From an uncultured Veillonella sp. (lineage in GTDB: Bacteria > Bacillota > Negativicutes > Veillonellales > Veillonellaceae): a stretch of 18,720 nucleotides of DNA. The position numbers and the translations under genes are program-made. Below, in pieces: positions 5,792 through 13,513 of the stretch. The number at the start of each line of letters is the position of its first letter. Position 1 is the stretch's first letter. The notes beneath the pieces are model-generated. The model was not told where the DNA came from, ran no database searches, and saw only the letters and a list, made by a program, of their open reading frames with translations. Location of the stretch: the NCBI GenBank assembly GCA_900552715.1, contig USAV01000027.1, positions 1 through 18,720 on the forward strand, read 5' to 3'.

Positions 5792-7834
5792 GTGAATCAT
5801 CGGAATACACAAAAAAGTAAGTACTCTTGGATTCTAATACTCTGTATTATAGTGGGACTTGTATCCTCTTTATATTTAGTATTTGAACGCCATCAGATTG
5901 AAAAATCTCAAAATCATATTGAAAATATCGTAGATTATGATGCTGTTCTAAGAGCTAATGCCTTTGAAAAGCGTAGTCAACAAGAGGCTTTTGATGCACT
6001 TCGTAATGCAGGTGTAACAGCATTCGCCATTTATGATCGTACCTTAGAAAAAGCTAAGGATGCTGGTCAAGTTAAGGTGTTAAGCTCCGAAGAGATGGAT
6101 GCAGTGCGTATTAATGGGGCATCCGTTAAACATGGTGCAACCTATGTAGCATTAATTTCAGGTAAAGAAGGCTATTATAAAGAAATTCGCGAAGACTTGT
6201 ATCATCGTATTGGTAAAGATAAAGTTAAAGAGCTTAATACTAGTATTGGTCCGGTCCTTGAATTATATGGTGCTACTGCTGATAGCTATCTAAAAATGAA
6301 TCTTGGTATTTCCAAGCTACAAGCTCAAGAAGTTGCTAATCGTGGATTTAATGTTATAGTTCGTCCTACAAACTACAGAAATGTAACATCAGATGACCTC
6401 CAATATGTGTTTAAGCGTCTTGAAGGAATTCCACATGTAACAGGCATGATCTTTGCTGGTAAAGAGGCCCTAGGAGCTCCTAATTTATCGGATGAAACAT
6501 TAGAACTATTACATAAGAATCATATTCCTCTAGTTGGTATTGAAGCCGTTAACCAACTTCAATATGAGCCACAACAAGGTTTCTTGGAAATGGCTGCTAA
6601 AGATAATTATAGTGTGGGCCGTGTATATACAATTGCTAAGGATGAATTAAAGAAAATCACTCCAGAAGAAGCAGCTCAACGATTCTATATTAGTGATATT
6701 GAACGTAATATTCGTTTTAACTTATTCCCTATGTATGAAACAGGTGTAAACAATGAAACAGTATTACAAACAACTATTAACTATATTGGGATGACCACTG
6801 AAAAATTATCTACTAAAGGTTATGAATTCGGTCCTGCTGATATTTATCCTCCTTATACGCCAAATCCTTTATTAGTAGTCATCACAATGATTGGTGCTAT
6901 TGCGCTATTCGTTTATGTTGCTCAAATGTTAGTTCCAATGCGTAAACATACACAATTGGTAGCATTCTTTGGCATTTCCCTTGTATCTGTAGTATTATTC
7001 ATCATTACAAGTGGTACATTGATTACTCAAATCTGGGCTTTATCTAGTGCTATTATGGCTCCTGTAGGTGCCATGATTCGCTTGATGGAGGAATGGCGTC
7101 GTTATGATGGAGCTCGTCCATTAGGTGCTATTAAATCTACCGTATTAGCAGTGCTTTATCTCGTAATTGCTGCATTATTTGCGGCTATTGGCGGTATGTA
7201 TATTGCATCTTTATTAGGAAATACGAAATTCTTTATGGAATTTGCTATCTTTAGAGGTGTTAAGTTAACATTTGTACTTCCAATTGTATTGGTGATCATC
7301 GCGTACTTACAACGTTTCCCTTTGTGGAAAGGTCGTATGATTAACTCTAAAGAAGAAGCAAAGAAATTTGTAGTTGAATTCTTAACAATGGATGTTAAAT
7401 TTTACGTATTCTTTGTAATGGCTGCTCTTGGTGGCGTGGCATGGGTATTTGTTGGCCGCAGTGGTCATACAGCAGGTGTTCCTGTACCAGGATTTGAACT
7501 TATGCTTCGTCGTTTCCTTGAAAATACATTGTATGCAAGACCTAGAGAAAAAGAGTTCATTATTGGTCACCCAGCATTAATGTTGGCTACGTTTGCATTC
7601 TTACGTAAATGGCCTACAGTAATCCATTTCTTATTAACTATTGCAGGTGTTATCGGCATAGCTTCAATGGTTGAAACATTCTGTCATATTAGAACTCCTG
7701 TATTCATGTCTATTATGCGTGGATATGATGGTTTATTAATTGGTGCTCTCTTAGGTTTGCTTCTTATCATTGCTGTACGTTTCATGATGTACGTAACACA
7801 ATGGTTCCAAGCGCGGGAGGTTGACCATGAGTAA
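5792..7834 (+). CDS. Multi-pass membrane protein, DUF5693-like
   Basis: The 680-residue protein starts at GTG 5792 behind GAAAGGA (5779-5785). It has an N-terminal membrane segment (about 13-31), a large extracytoplasmic domain (about 32-355), and a C-terminal half with seven to nine hydrophobic segments (about 357-380, 387-407, 412-430, 447-475, 490-506, 534-556, 594-604, 610-628, 645-668). The soluble domain has alternating alpha/beta character (for example FNVIVRPTNYRN, HIPLVGIEAVNQ), like a barrel-type fold. The stretch ENTLYARPREKEFIIGHPAL (578-597), between membrane segments, looks like a conserved functional loop. I believe it belongs to DUF5693, which has no known function. Its end overlaps csaB by 8 bp, suggesting coupled translation. 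In B. anthracis, the membrane protein CsaA occupies the position just before CsaB; equivalence is only inference. Confidence 0.75.
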   Translation: MNHRNTQKSKYSWILILCIIVGLVSSLYLVFERHQIEKSQNHIENIVDYDAVLRANAFEKRSQQEAFDALRNAGVTAFAIYDRTLEKAKDAGQVKVLSSEEMDAVRINGASVKHGATYVALISGKEGYYKEIREDLYHRIGKDKVKELNTSIGPVLELYGATADSYLKMNLGISKLQAQEVANRGFNVIVRPTNYRNVTSDDLQYVFKRLEGIPHVTGMIFAGKEALGAPNLSDETLELLHKNHIPLVGIEAVNQLQYEPQQGFLEMAAKDNYSVGRVYTIAKDELKKITPEEAAQRFYISDIERNIRFNLFPMYETGVNNETVLQTTINYIGMTTEKLSTKGYEFGPADIYPPYTPNPLLVVITMIGAIALFVYVAQMLVPMRKHTQLVAFFGISLVSVVLFIITSGTLITQIWALSSAIMAPVGAMIRLMEEWRRYDGARPLGAIKSTVLAVLYLVIAALFAAIGGMYIASLLGNTKFFMEFAIFRGVKLTFVLPIVLVIIAYLQRFPLWKGRMINSKEEAKKFVVEFLTMDVKFYVFFVMAALGGVAWVFVGRSGHTAGVPVPGFELMLRRFLENTLYARPREKEFIIGHPALMLATFAFLRKWPTVIHFLLTIAGVIGIASMVETFCHIRTPVFMSIMRGYDGLLIGALLGLLLIIAVRFMMYVTQWFQAREVDHE

Positions 7835-8927
7835 TATTGTTATCTCTGGTTATTATGGTTTTGGTAATGCTGGCGATGAAGCAATGCTTTGTGCCATTAT
7901 CGATGCCATTCGCAAAGAGGAAGCAGATGCGCATATTACGGTTATTTCTGGTAATCCTACAGAGACAAGCAAAAAACATAACATTCATGCGGTTGGAACA
8001 TTTTCTGCATTCGGTATTCTAAAGGCTATTGCCAATTCTGATTTAGTGATCAGTGGTGGAGGCAGTCTTTTACAAGATGCTACAAGTATTCGTAATACAT
8101 ATTACTATTTAAGTATTATGGCTTTAGCTAAAATGATGGGAAAAAAGGTAATGCTTTACTCTCAAGGTATTGGGCCTTTAAATCGTCCCTCTACACGAAG
8201 TGCTGTTAGCTTTATATTGCGATTTGTGGATACCATTACAGTTCGTGATTCTATTTCAAAATCTGAATTAGAGTCCTTAGGAATTGAAGATGTAGAGGTT
8301 ACAGCTGATGCTGTTTTGGCTATGCAACCGGCAAATTTGTCTATTGGTAAACGTATTTTAGAAGGCTATACATCTAAACTACCTAAATCTATAGAGAATC
8401 CAAAACGAATTGGTGTTGCTGTTCGTAGTTGGAAAGATGATACAGAATATCGTGAATCATTAGCCAATGTGTTGAGCCGATTACAAGAGCAAGATGAGGT
8501 AGAAATTATTTTTATTCCTATGTCTCATCCAGAGGATACAAAAGAAGCTAAAATTATCGCTAATTATATGCCAAAGGGGGCTATTGTTCTTGAAGGCCCA
8601 TTCTCTACAGAGGAACAAGTATCCTTATCGGGGAATGTGGACCTAATGATTGGTATACGTCTTCATGCTCTAGTATTTAGCTCTTTAATGGGGAAACCTG
8701 TTATTGGTATTTCCTACGATCCTAAAATTACAAGCTTCTTACATATGATTGGTCAGGAACCAATAGGAACAATGACACATCTTAGAGAAGAGGCGCTATA
8801 TCAGCGATGTCATAAGCTCTTAAATTCCAGAGAAGAGTATCAATCCTCTTATGATCGTATTGAAGCATTGCGTTTAAACTCTCAACGCAATGCAGAAATC
8901 GCTATTTCATTACTTAAAGATTATTAA
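7827..8927 (+). CDS. csaB: Polysaccharide pyruvyl transferase CsaB
   Basis: CsaB transfers pyruvate from phosphoenolpyruvate to a cell-wall polysaccharide; in Bacillus this ketal is the ligand of SLH domains. I use ATG 7827 (366 residues), 6 nt after GGGAGG (7815-7820); a TTG at 7821 touches the SD and is unlikely. The N-terminal glycine-rich motif GYYGFGNAGDEA (8-19), the SGGGSLLQD motif (76-84), QGIGP (113-117), and the late IGIRLHAL plus GKPVIGISYDPK are typical of the pyruvyl-transferase superfamily, which has a GT-B-like fold. The length suits CsaB. It overlaps the DUF5693-like gene by 8 bp. In a diderm that lacks a classical Gram-positive wall polymer its acceptor is unclear. Confidence 0.88.
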   Translation: MSNIVISGYYGFGNAGDEAMLCAIIDAIRKEEADAHITVISGNPTETSKKHNIHAVGTFSAFGILKAIANSDLVISGGGSLLQDATSIRNTYYYLSIMALAKMMGKKVMLYSQGIGPLNRPSTRSAVSFILRFVDTITVRDSISKSELESLGIEDVEVTADAVLAMQPANLSIGKRILEGYTSKLPKSIENPKRIGVAVRSWKDDTEYRESLANVLSRLQEQDEVEIIFIPMSHPEDTKEAKIIANYMPKGAIVLEGPFSTEEQVSLSGNVDLMIGIRLHALVFSSLMGKPVIGISYDPKITSFLHMIGQEPIGTMTHLREEALYQRCHKLLNSREEYQSSYDRIEALRLNSQRNAEIAISLLKDY

Positions 8928-8960
8928 TATATTGGATCCAATCCAGAAAGTGAGGTCTCT

Positions 8961-9797
8961 ATGGCTACATTAACACAAGATGTTAAACAACTAGTTCAAG
9001 AGAAGGCAAAAGCTATTCGCGTTAGTATTGTTCAGTCTGTAACGGCAGCAAAATCCGGTCACCCAGGTGGTTCTTTATCTATCGCTGATGTGATGGCCTT
9101 GTTGTACTATGTAGAAATGAATGTAGATCCAGCAAATCCAAAAGCTCCAAATAGAGATCGTTTTGTCCTTTCTAAAGGTCATGCAGCTCCTGCTTTATAT
9201 GCTACATTGGCTGAAAAAGGTTATTTTCCTAAAGAAGAACTTTTGAATTTACGTAAAATTGACCATATGTTACAAGGCCATCCTGATATGAAACATACTC
9301 CTGGCGTAGATATGTCTACAGGTTCCTTAGGCCAAGGCATTTCTGCCGCATGTGGTATGGCATTGGCAGGCAAAATTGACAATGCTGATTATCGCGTTTA
9401 CTCCATTTTAGGTGATGGCGAGCTTGAAGAAGGTCAAGTATGGGAAGCAGCAATGTTTGCTGGTCATTATAAACTCAATAATTTGACTGCTTTTGTTGAT
9501 TTTAATGGCCTTCAAATCGATGGTGATATTACTAAAGTACTTTCTCCATTGCCAATTCCTGAGAAATTTAAAGCATTCAATTGGAATGTTATTGAAGTCA
9601 ATGGTCATGATCTTGATGAACTTCATAATGCTATTGAATCTGCTAAAGCTTTCACAGAAGGTCCAACTTGTATCGTAATGCATACTGTAAAAGGTAAAGG
9701 CGTAGCTGAAATGGAAGGCCAAGCAGGTTGGCATGGTAAAGCACCTAGTGCAGAGCAAGGTGAAACCTTTGTTAATGAAATTATGGGGGTACAATAA
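8961..9797 (+). CDS. Transketolase, N-terminal subunit
   Basis: This 278-residue protein matches the N-terminal (thiamine-diphosphate/Mg-binding) half of transketolase. It has SGHPGGSLS (32-40), SKGHAAPALYA (71-81), the GDG motif (151-153, Asp152 as metal ligand) and VDFNG (179-183, Asn182 as metal ligand). Transketolase moves two-carbon ketol units in the non-oxidative pentose phosphate pathway and supplies ribose and erythrose phosphates. The enzyme is split here, as in archaea and many anaerobic Firmicutes; the partner follows immediately with a TAATG overlap. The SD is AGTGAGG (8949-8955). It sits between envelope genes and ftsEX with no sign of a separate promoter. Confidence 0.95.
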   Translation: MATLTQDVKQLVQEKAKAIRVSIVQSVTAAKSGHPGGSLSIADVMALLYYVEMNVDPANPKAPNRDRFVLSKGHAAPALYATLAEKGYFPKEELLNLRKIDHMLQGHPDMKHTPGVDMSTGSLGQGISAACGMALAGKIDNADYRVYSILGDGELEEGQVWEAAMFAGHYKLNNLTAFVDFNGLQIDGDITKVLSPLPIPEKFKAFNWNVIEVNGHDLDELHNAIESAKAFTEGPTCIVMHTVKGKGVAEMEGQAGWHGKAPSAEQGETFVNEIMGVQ

Positions 9798-10729
9798 TGG
9801 GTAAAGCAACACGTGAAGCATATGGTAATGCGTTAGCTCGCATTGGTAAAGAAAATACAAATATTATCGTATTAGATGCAGATTTATCTAAATCTACTAA
9901 AACTGATACATTTAAAAATGTCTGCCCTGATCGATTCTTTAATGTAGGTATTGCAGAACAAAACTTGATTTCTGTTGGTGCCGGACTTGCAGCAGCAGGC
10001 AAAATTCCATTTGTTTCTTCCTTTGCTATGTTTGCAACAGGTCGTGCGTTTGAACAAATTCGGAATGCTGTATGTTATCCAAAATTGAATGTAAAAGTAT
10101 GTGCTACACATGCTGGTATTACTGTAGGTGAAGATGGTGCTACACATCAAAGCTTGGAAGATATTTCTTGTATGCGTACTTTACCTAATATGACTGTAGT
10201 AGTACCTGCTGATGAACGTGAAACAGAAGCAGTAGTTGAATGGGCTGCATCTTATGAAGGTCCTGTATATGTTCGTTTAGGACGTGCTGGTGTAGATGAT
10301 GTAACTGCGGAAGGTTATACATTCGTACCTGGTAAATCTACTACATTAGTAGACGGTTCTGATGTAACTATCATCGCTTGTGGTGCCTTGGTTGGACCTG
10401 CTGTTGAGGCGGCTAAAACATTAGCTGAATCTAATGTGTCTGCTCGGGTTATCAATATGGCTTCTATTAAGCCTATCGATGCAGAGGCAATTGTAAAAGC
10501 AGCTACTGAAACAGGTGCTATTGTAACAGCAGAAGAACATAATATCATTGGTGGTCTTGGTTCTGCTGTGTCTGAAGTTGTTGTGGCTAATAAGCCTGTT
10601 CCTATGGAATTCGTTGGTGTCCAAGATACATTTGGGGAGAGTGGTACACCAAAAGAATTGATGGCTAAATATGGTTTGACAGCAAAAGACATTGTAGAAG
10701 CAGTAAAACGTGTAATCACTCGTAAATAA
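9797..10729 (+). CDS. Transketolase, C-terminal subunit
   Basis: The 310-residue partner carries the pyrimidine-binding and C-terminal transketolase domains. The catalytic glutamate that activates the cofactor lies in GIAEQN (Glu54). The central segment has the family stretch FAMFATGRAFEQIRN, followed by THAGITVGEDGATHQSLEDI, and the C-terminal domain contains EEHNIIGGLGSAVSE. Start ATG 9797 overlaps the TAA of the N-terminal subunit by one base, and its SD (GGGGG, 9785-9789) lies within that gene, so the two are translationally coupled, which helps equal subunit supply. The pair should form the active alpha2beta2-type enzyme. A 1-deoxyxylulose-5-phosphate synthase is unlikely because that enzyme is normally one long chain. 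Confidence 0.95.
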   Translation: MGKATREAYGNALARIGKENTNIIVLDADLSKSTKTDTFKNVCPDRFFNVGIAEQNLISVGAGLAAAGKIPFVSSFAMFATGRAFEQIRNAVCYPKLNVKVCATHAGITVGEDGATHQSLEDISCMRTLPNMTVVVPADERETEAVVEWAASYEGPVYVRLGRAGVDDVTAEGYTFVPGKSTTLVDGSDVTIIACGALVGPAVEAAKTLAESNVSARVINMASIKPIDAEAIVKAATETGAIVTAEEHNIIGGLGSAVSEVVVANKPVPMEFVGVQDTFGESGTPKELMAKYGLTAKDIVEAVKRVITRK

Positions 10730-10743
10730 TCAAAGGGGATCCC

Positions 10744-11430
10744 ATGATTGAATTTAAGAATGTTAGTAAAGTCTATGATAATGGTTCTGTTGCATTAGAC
10801 GATGTGTGTTTAACTATAAATGAGGGCGAATTTGTCCTCATTTGTGGTCACAGCGGTGCAGGGAAATCAACTCTATTTAAATTGTTAACTCATGAAGTGG
10901 TACCTGATTCTGGTACTGTCATTGTTGATGATTTTGATGTTACGCGTATGAAGCGTAGTAAAATTCCAAAATTACGTAGAAAACTTGGTGTTGTATTCCA
11001 AGATTTCCGTTTATTACCAAACAAAACGGTATCAGAAAATATTGCCTTTGCTCTTGAAGTAATTGAAGAAAAACCAAAGGTAATTAAGGAAAAGGTGAGT
11101 CATGTACTAGAGCTTGTTGGCTTGTCTGATAAAGCAAATGATTTACCAGAGGATCTATCTGGTGGTGAACAACAACGTGTTGCTATTGCTCGCGCTATTG
11201 TAAATCGTCCATCTGTACTCATTGCTGATGAGCCGACTGGTAACCTAGATCCTGATACAAGTAAAGGTATTGTAGATTTGTTTAAGCATATCAATAATTT
11301 TGGCACAACTGTTATTATGGTTACCCATAATATGGATCTTGTTTCGTATTTAAATAAACGTGTTATTCGTCTTAAAGATGGTCGCGTTCAAAGTGATAAT
11401 ATGAGAGGTGCAGAAATTAATGAAGCCTAG
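10744..11430 (+). CDS. ftsE: Cell division ATP-binding protein FtsE
   Basis: FtsE is the ABC-type ATPase that pairs with FtsX at the division site and drives activation of murein hydrolases. The 228-residue protein has Walker A GHSGAGKST (35-43), the Q-loop (VFQDFRLL, 84-91), signature LSGGEQQR (138-145), Walker B VLIADEP (158-164) and the switch histidine (His195). DFRLLP after the Q-loop is typical of FtsE and distinguishes it from LolD or MacB ATPases. The ATG has the SD AAGGGGAT (10733-10740), 14 bp after the transketolase gene. Its 3' end overlaps ftsX by 11 bp. Confidence 0.96.
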   Translation: MIEFKNVSKVYDNGSVALDDVCLTINEGEFVLICGHSGAGKSTLFKLLTHEVVPDSGTVIVDDFDVTRMKRSKIPKLRRKLGVVFQDFRLLPNKTVSENIAFALEVIEEKPKVIKEKVSHVLELVGLSDKANDLPEDLSGGEQQRVAIARAIVNRPSVLIADEPTGNLDPDTSKGIVDLFKHINNFGTTVIMVTHNMDLVSYLNKRVIRLKDGRVQSDNMRGAEINEA

Positions 11431-12307
11431 AACATTGAAATACTTTTTTAAAGAAGCCCTCAAATCTATGAAGCGTAACGGTCTTATGACGTTAGCATCT
11501 ATTTCTACAGTGGCTTTATCTCTATTTATGCTTGGTGTATTCCTTTGCGGTGTTATCAATCTAAATAACATGGCATCTAGTTTAGAAAACCAAGTTCAAT
11601 TGAGTATTTATTTAAAAGATGGGTTAACAACTGACCAAATTATGGCGGTAGGTAAGCAAATTAAAGCTATACCAAATCTTAAGCATTTAGAGTTTGTTAA
11701 TAAAGAGCAAGCTATGAAGGAATTCAAAGCACGCCTCGGTGATCAACAACAATTAGTAAATGCATTAGGTGATGTAAATCCATTGCCAAACTCTTATGTA
11801 TTAACCTTTGATAACCCAAGTGATGTTAAGGCTACAGCTAAATTAGCCACTACATTCCAAGGTGTTGAAAGTACACATTATGGTCAAGATATTGTAGAAG
11901 AACTATTCCGCATTACTCAAGTAATCAGAATTGGTGGTATTGTATTAATCGCATTCTTAGCAGCAGCTACATTATTTATCATTTCTAATACAATTCGCTT
12001 GACTGTATTCGCCCGTCGTAAAGAAATTGCCATCATGAAATATGTTGGTGCAACCAATGGTTTTATTCGCTGGCCATTCTTGATTGAAGGTATGTTGTTG
12101 GGCTTAGTTGGGGCTGTAATCGCCGTACTTTGTGTAGGTGAGTTTTACCACTTCATTACTATGGAAGTTTCTGAGTCCTTAGCATTCTTCCCATTAGTAC
12201 CAATGTTCCCATTCTTCTATGATGTGGCTATCTATATTTTAGGTGGTGGCATAGTAGTAGGTGCTATTGGTAGTACGATTTCTTTAAAACAATACATGAA
12301 GGTGTAA
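11420..12307 (+). CDS. ftsX: Cell division protein FtsX
   Basis: FtsX is the membrane partner of FtsE and passes ATPase-driven conformational change to a periplasmic wall-hydrolase activator. I use ATG 11420 (295 residues), 9 nt after AGAGGTG (11404-11410); a GTG at 11408 in the same frame overlaps that SD. Topology is standard: cytoplasmic N-tail with FFKEALKSMKRN, TM1 (22-44), an extracytoplasmic domain (45-168) that binds the hydrolase partner, and TM2-TM4 (about 171-192, 222-246, 266-288). ARRKEIAIMKYVGAT (198-212), between TM2 and TM3, is the conserved FtsX loop. The stop overlaps the following ATG (TAATG), so translation is coupled with the M23 gene. Confidence 0.96.
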   Translation: MKPRTLKYFFKEALKSMKRNGLMTLASISTVALSLFMLGVFLCGVINLNNMASSLENQVQLSIYLKDGLTTDQIMAVGKQIKAIPNLKHLEFVNKEQAMKEFKARLGDQQQLVNALGDVNPLPNSYVLTFDNPSDVKATAKLATTFQGVESTHYGQDIVEELFRITQVIRIGGIVLIAFLAAATLFIISNTIRLTVFARRKEIAIMKYVGATNGFIRWPFLIEGMLLGLVGAVIAVLCVGEFYHFITMEVSESLAFFPLVPMFPFFYDVAIYILGGGIVVGAIGSTISLKQYMKV

Positions 12308-13512
12308 TGTTTATGAAATACAACATAATCAAATCTCGCCTTGTAGCAACAATTTTAACAGGTATAGTGGTACTGGGAACACCACTATATATCGTTGCCG
12401 AAGATGAGGATTTAACGAATCAATTAGATTCAATTCAACAACAAGTTAATCAACAAAATTCTATTAAAGCGGATGCAGAAACTGTCATTGTAAGTGTATC
12501 TGAACAGTTGCGACAAATTGAAGAGCAACTACGTCAGGCCCAACAACAGTTAGAATCTATTCAACAGCAACGTGTAGCCGTTGAAAATGATATTACTGTT
12601 AATGAAAAGTTACTCGCAGAAGCACAAAAACGATTAGAAGGACGAGAATCCGTATTTTATAAGCGTGTACGAGATATTTATATCAATGGACGTCTAAGCT
12701 ATTTAGATGTTGTCATTGGATCTAAAGACTTTAGCGATTTTGCAAATCGATTAGAGATCTTAAAACGAATCATTGATTCTGACATTAAGTTAATCGATGA
12801 AATTAAAAAAGAACGTGCTGAAATTGCTGCTCGTAAACAGGCTCTTGAGCAATCTCGAGCTAAGTTAGTAGAGCTTGAAAAAGCTGCTGTAGCAAAACAA
12901 GCTGAAATTGAACAAAAGAAAAAAGAACGAGAAGTAGTTCTTCAGAAGGCACAAAATGATCGTGCTACTGCAATGCAAGCTGTGGAAGAACTTAATGCTT
13001 CTTCCGCTCAAATTACAGCTCTCTTAAAAGCGCGTCAAGCGGAACGTGCGGCAGCTCGTGCAGCTGCAGAAGCAGCAGCGGCAGCTGCGGCTCAACAGTC
13101 TGCACCAAGCTACTCTTGGGTACAAGGGTCTGGTCAACTTGGTTGGCCTGTAAGTGGTGAAATTACTTCACCATATGGCTATCGTACACATCCAATTTGG
13201 GGTACAACTATCTACCATTCCGGTATTGATATTGGTGTTGATGAAGGTACACCAGTTCATGCTGCTGATGGAGGTACTGTTGTTTGGTCTGGTTGGATGG
13301 GTGGCTATGGTTACGCTGTAGTTATCGACCATGGTAATGGTATGTCCACCCTTTATGGCCATAATTCTGAGCTTGCTGTCTCTGAAGGACAAGATGTATC
13401 TAAAGGTCAAGTTATTGCCTATGCTGGTAGCACTGGTAATAGTACTGGGCCACACGTACATTTTGAAGTTCGTATAAGTGGGGATCCTGTTGATCCTATG
13501 GGATATTTATAA
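12307..13512 (+). CDS. Exported M23 murein hydrolase with coiled coil (EnvC/PcsB-like)
   Basis: The 401-residue protein has a signal peptide (about 1-31), a long coiled coil rich in Gln, Glu and Lys (about 35-245), an alanine-rich linker (243-268) and a C-terminal M23/LytM peptidase domain (about 276-398). The zinc ligands and catalytic residues are all present: His304 and Asp308 in HSGID, His352 in YGHN, and His383 and His385 in HVH. It should therefore cut peptidoglycan peptide bonds itself, unlike E. coli EnvC, whose LytM site is degenerate. The coiled-coil region GSKDFSDFANRLEILKRI resembles the FtsX-binding part of PcsB and EnvC. Its place right after ftsX (TAATG) supports control by FtsEX. 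An ATG at 12313 is an equally good start, with better SD spacing. Confidence 0.92.
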   Translation: MFMKYNIIKSRLVATILTGIVVLGTPLYIVAEDEDLTNQLDSIQQQVNQQNSIKADAETVIVSVSEQLRQIEEQLRQAQQQLESIQQQRVAVENDITVNEKLLAEAQKRLEGRESVFYKRVRDIYINGRLSYLDVVIGSKDFSDFANRLEILKRIIDSDIKLIDEIKKERAEIAARKQALEQSRAKLVELEKAAVAKQAEIEQKKKEREVVLQKAQNDRATAMQAVEELNASSAQITALLKARQAERAAARAAAEAAAAAAAQQSAPSYSWVQGSGQLGWPVSGEITSPYGYRTHPIWGTTIYHSGIDIGVDEGTPVHAADGGTVVWSGWMGGYGYAVVIDHGNGMSTLYGHNSELAVSEGQDVSKGQVIAYAGSTGNSTGPHVHFEVRISGDPVDPMGYL

Positions 13513-13513
13513 T

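Noticed and set aside
8931..8942. Perfect 12-bp palindrome ATTGGATCCAAT before the transketolase genes
   Set aside because: It is too short and loopless for a terminator, has no T run, and one such palindrome is expected by chance in a window of this size; no other copy was noticed.
9408..9860. Long open frame on the minus strand opposite the transketolase genes (150 codons)
   Set aside because: It runs antisense to two clearly conserved coding sequences, has an unusual composition rich in Phe, Tyr, Cys and His, and shows no family motif; it is a shadow of the + strand codon pattern.
10315..10719. Minus-strand open frame opposite the C-terminal transketolase subunit (134 codons)
   Set aside because: Low-complexity Ala, Ser and Thr composition and full overlap with a well-supported gene argue against a real gene.
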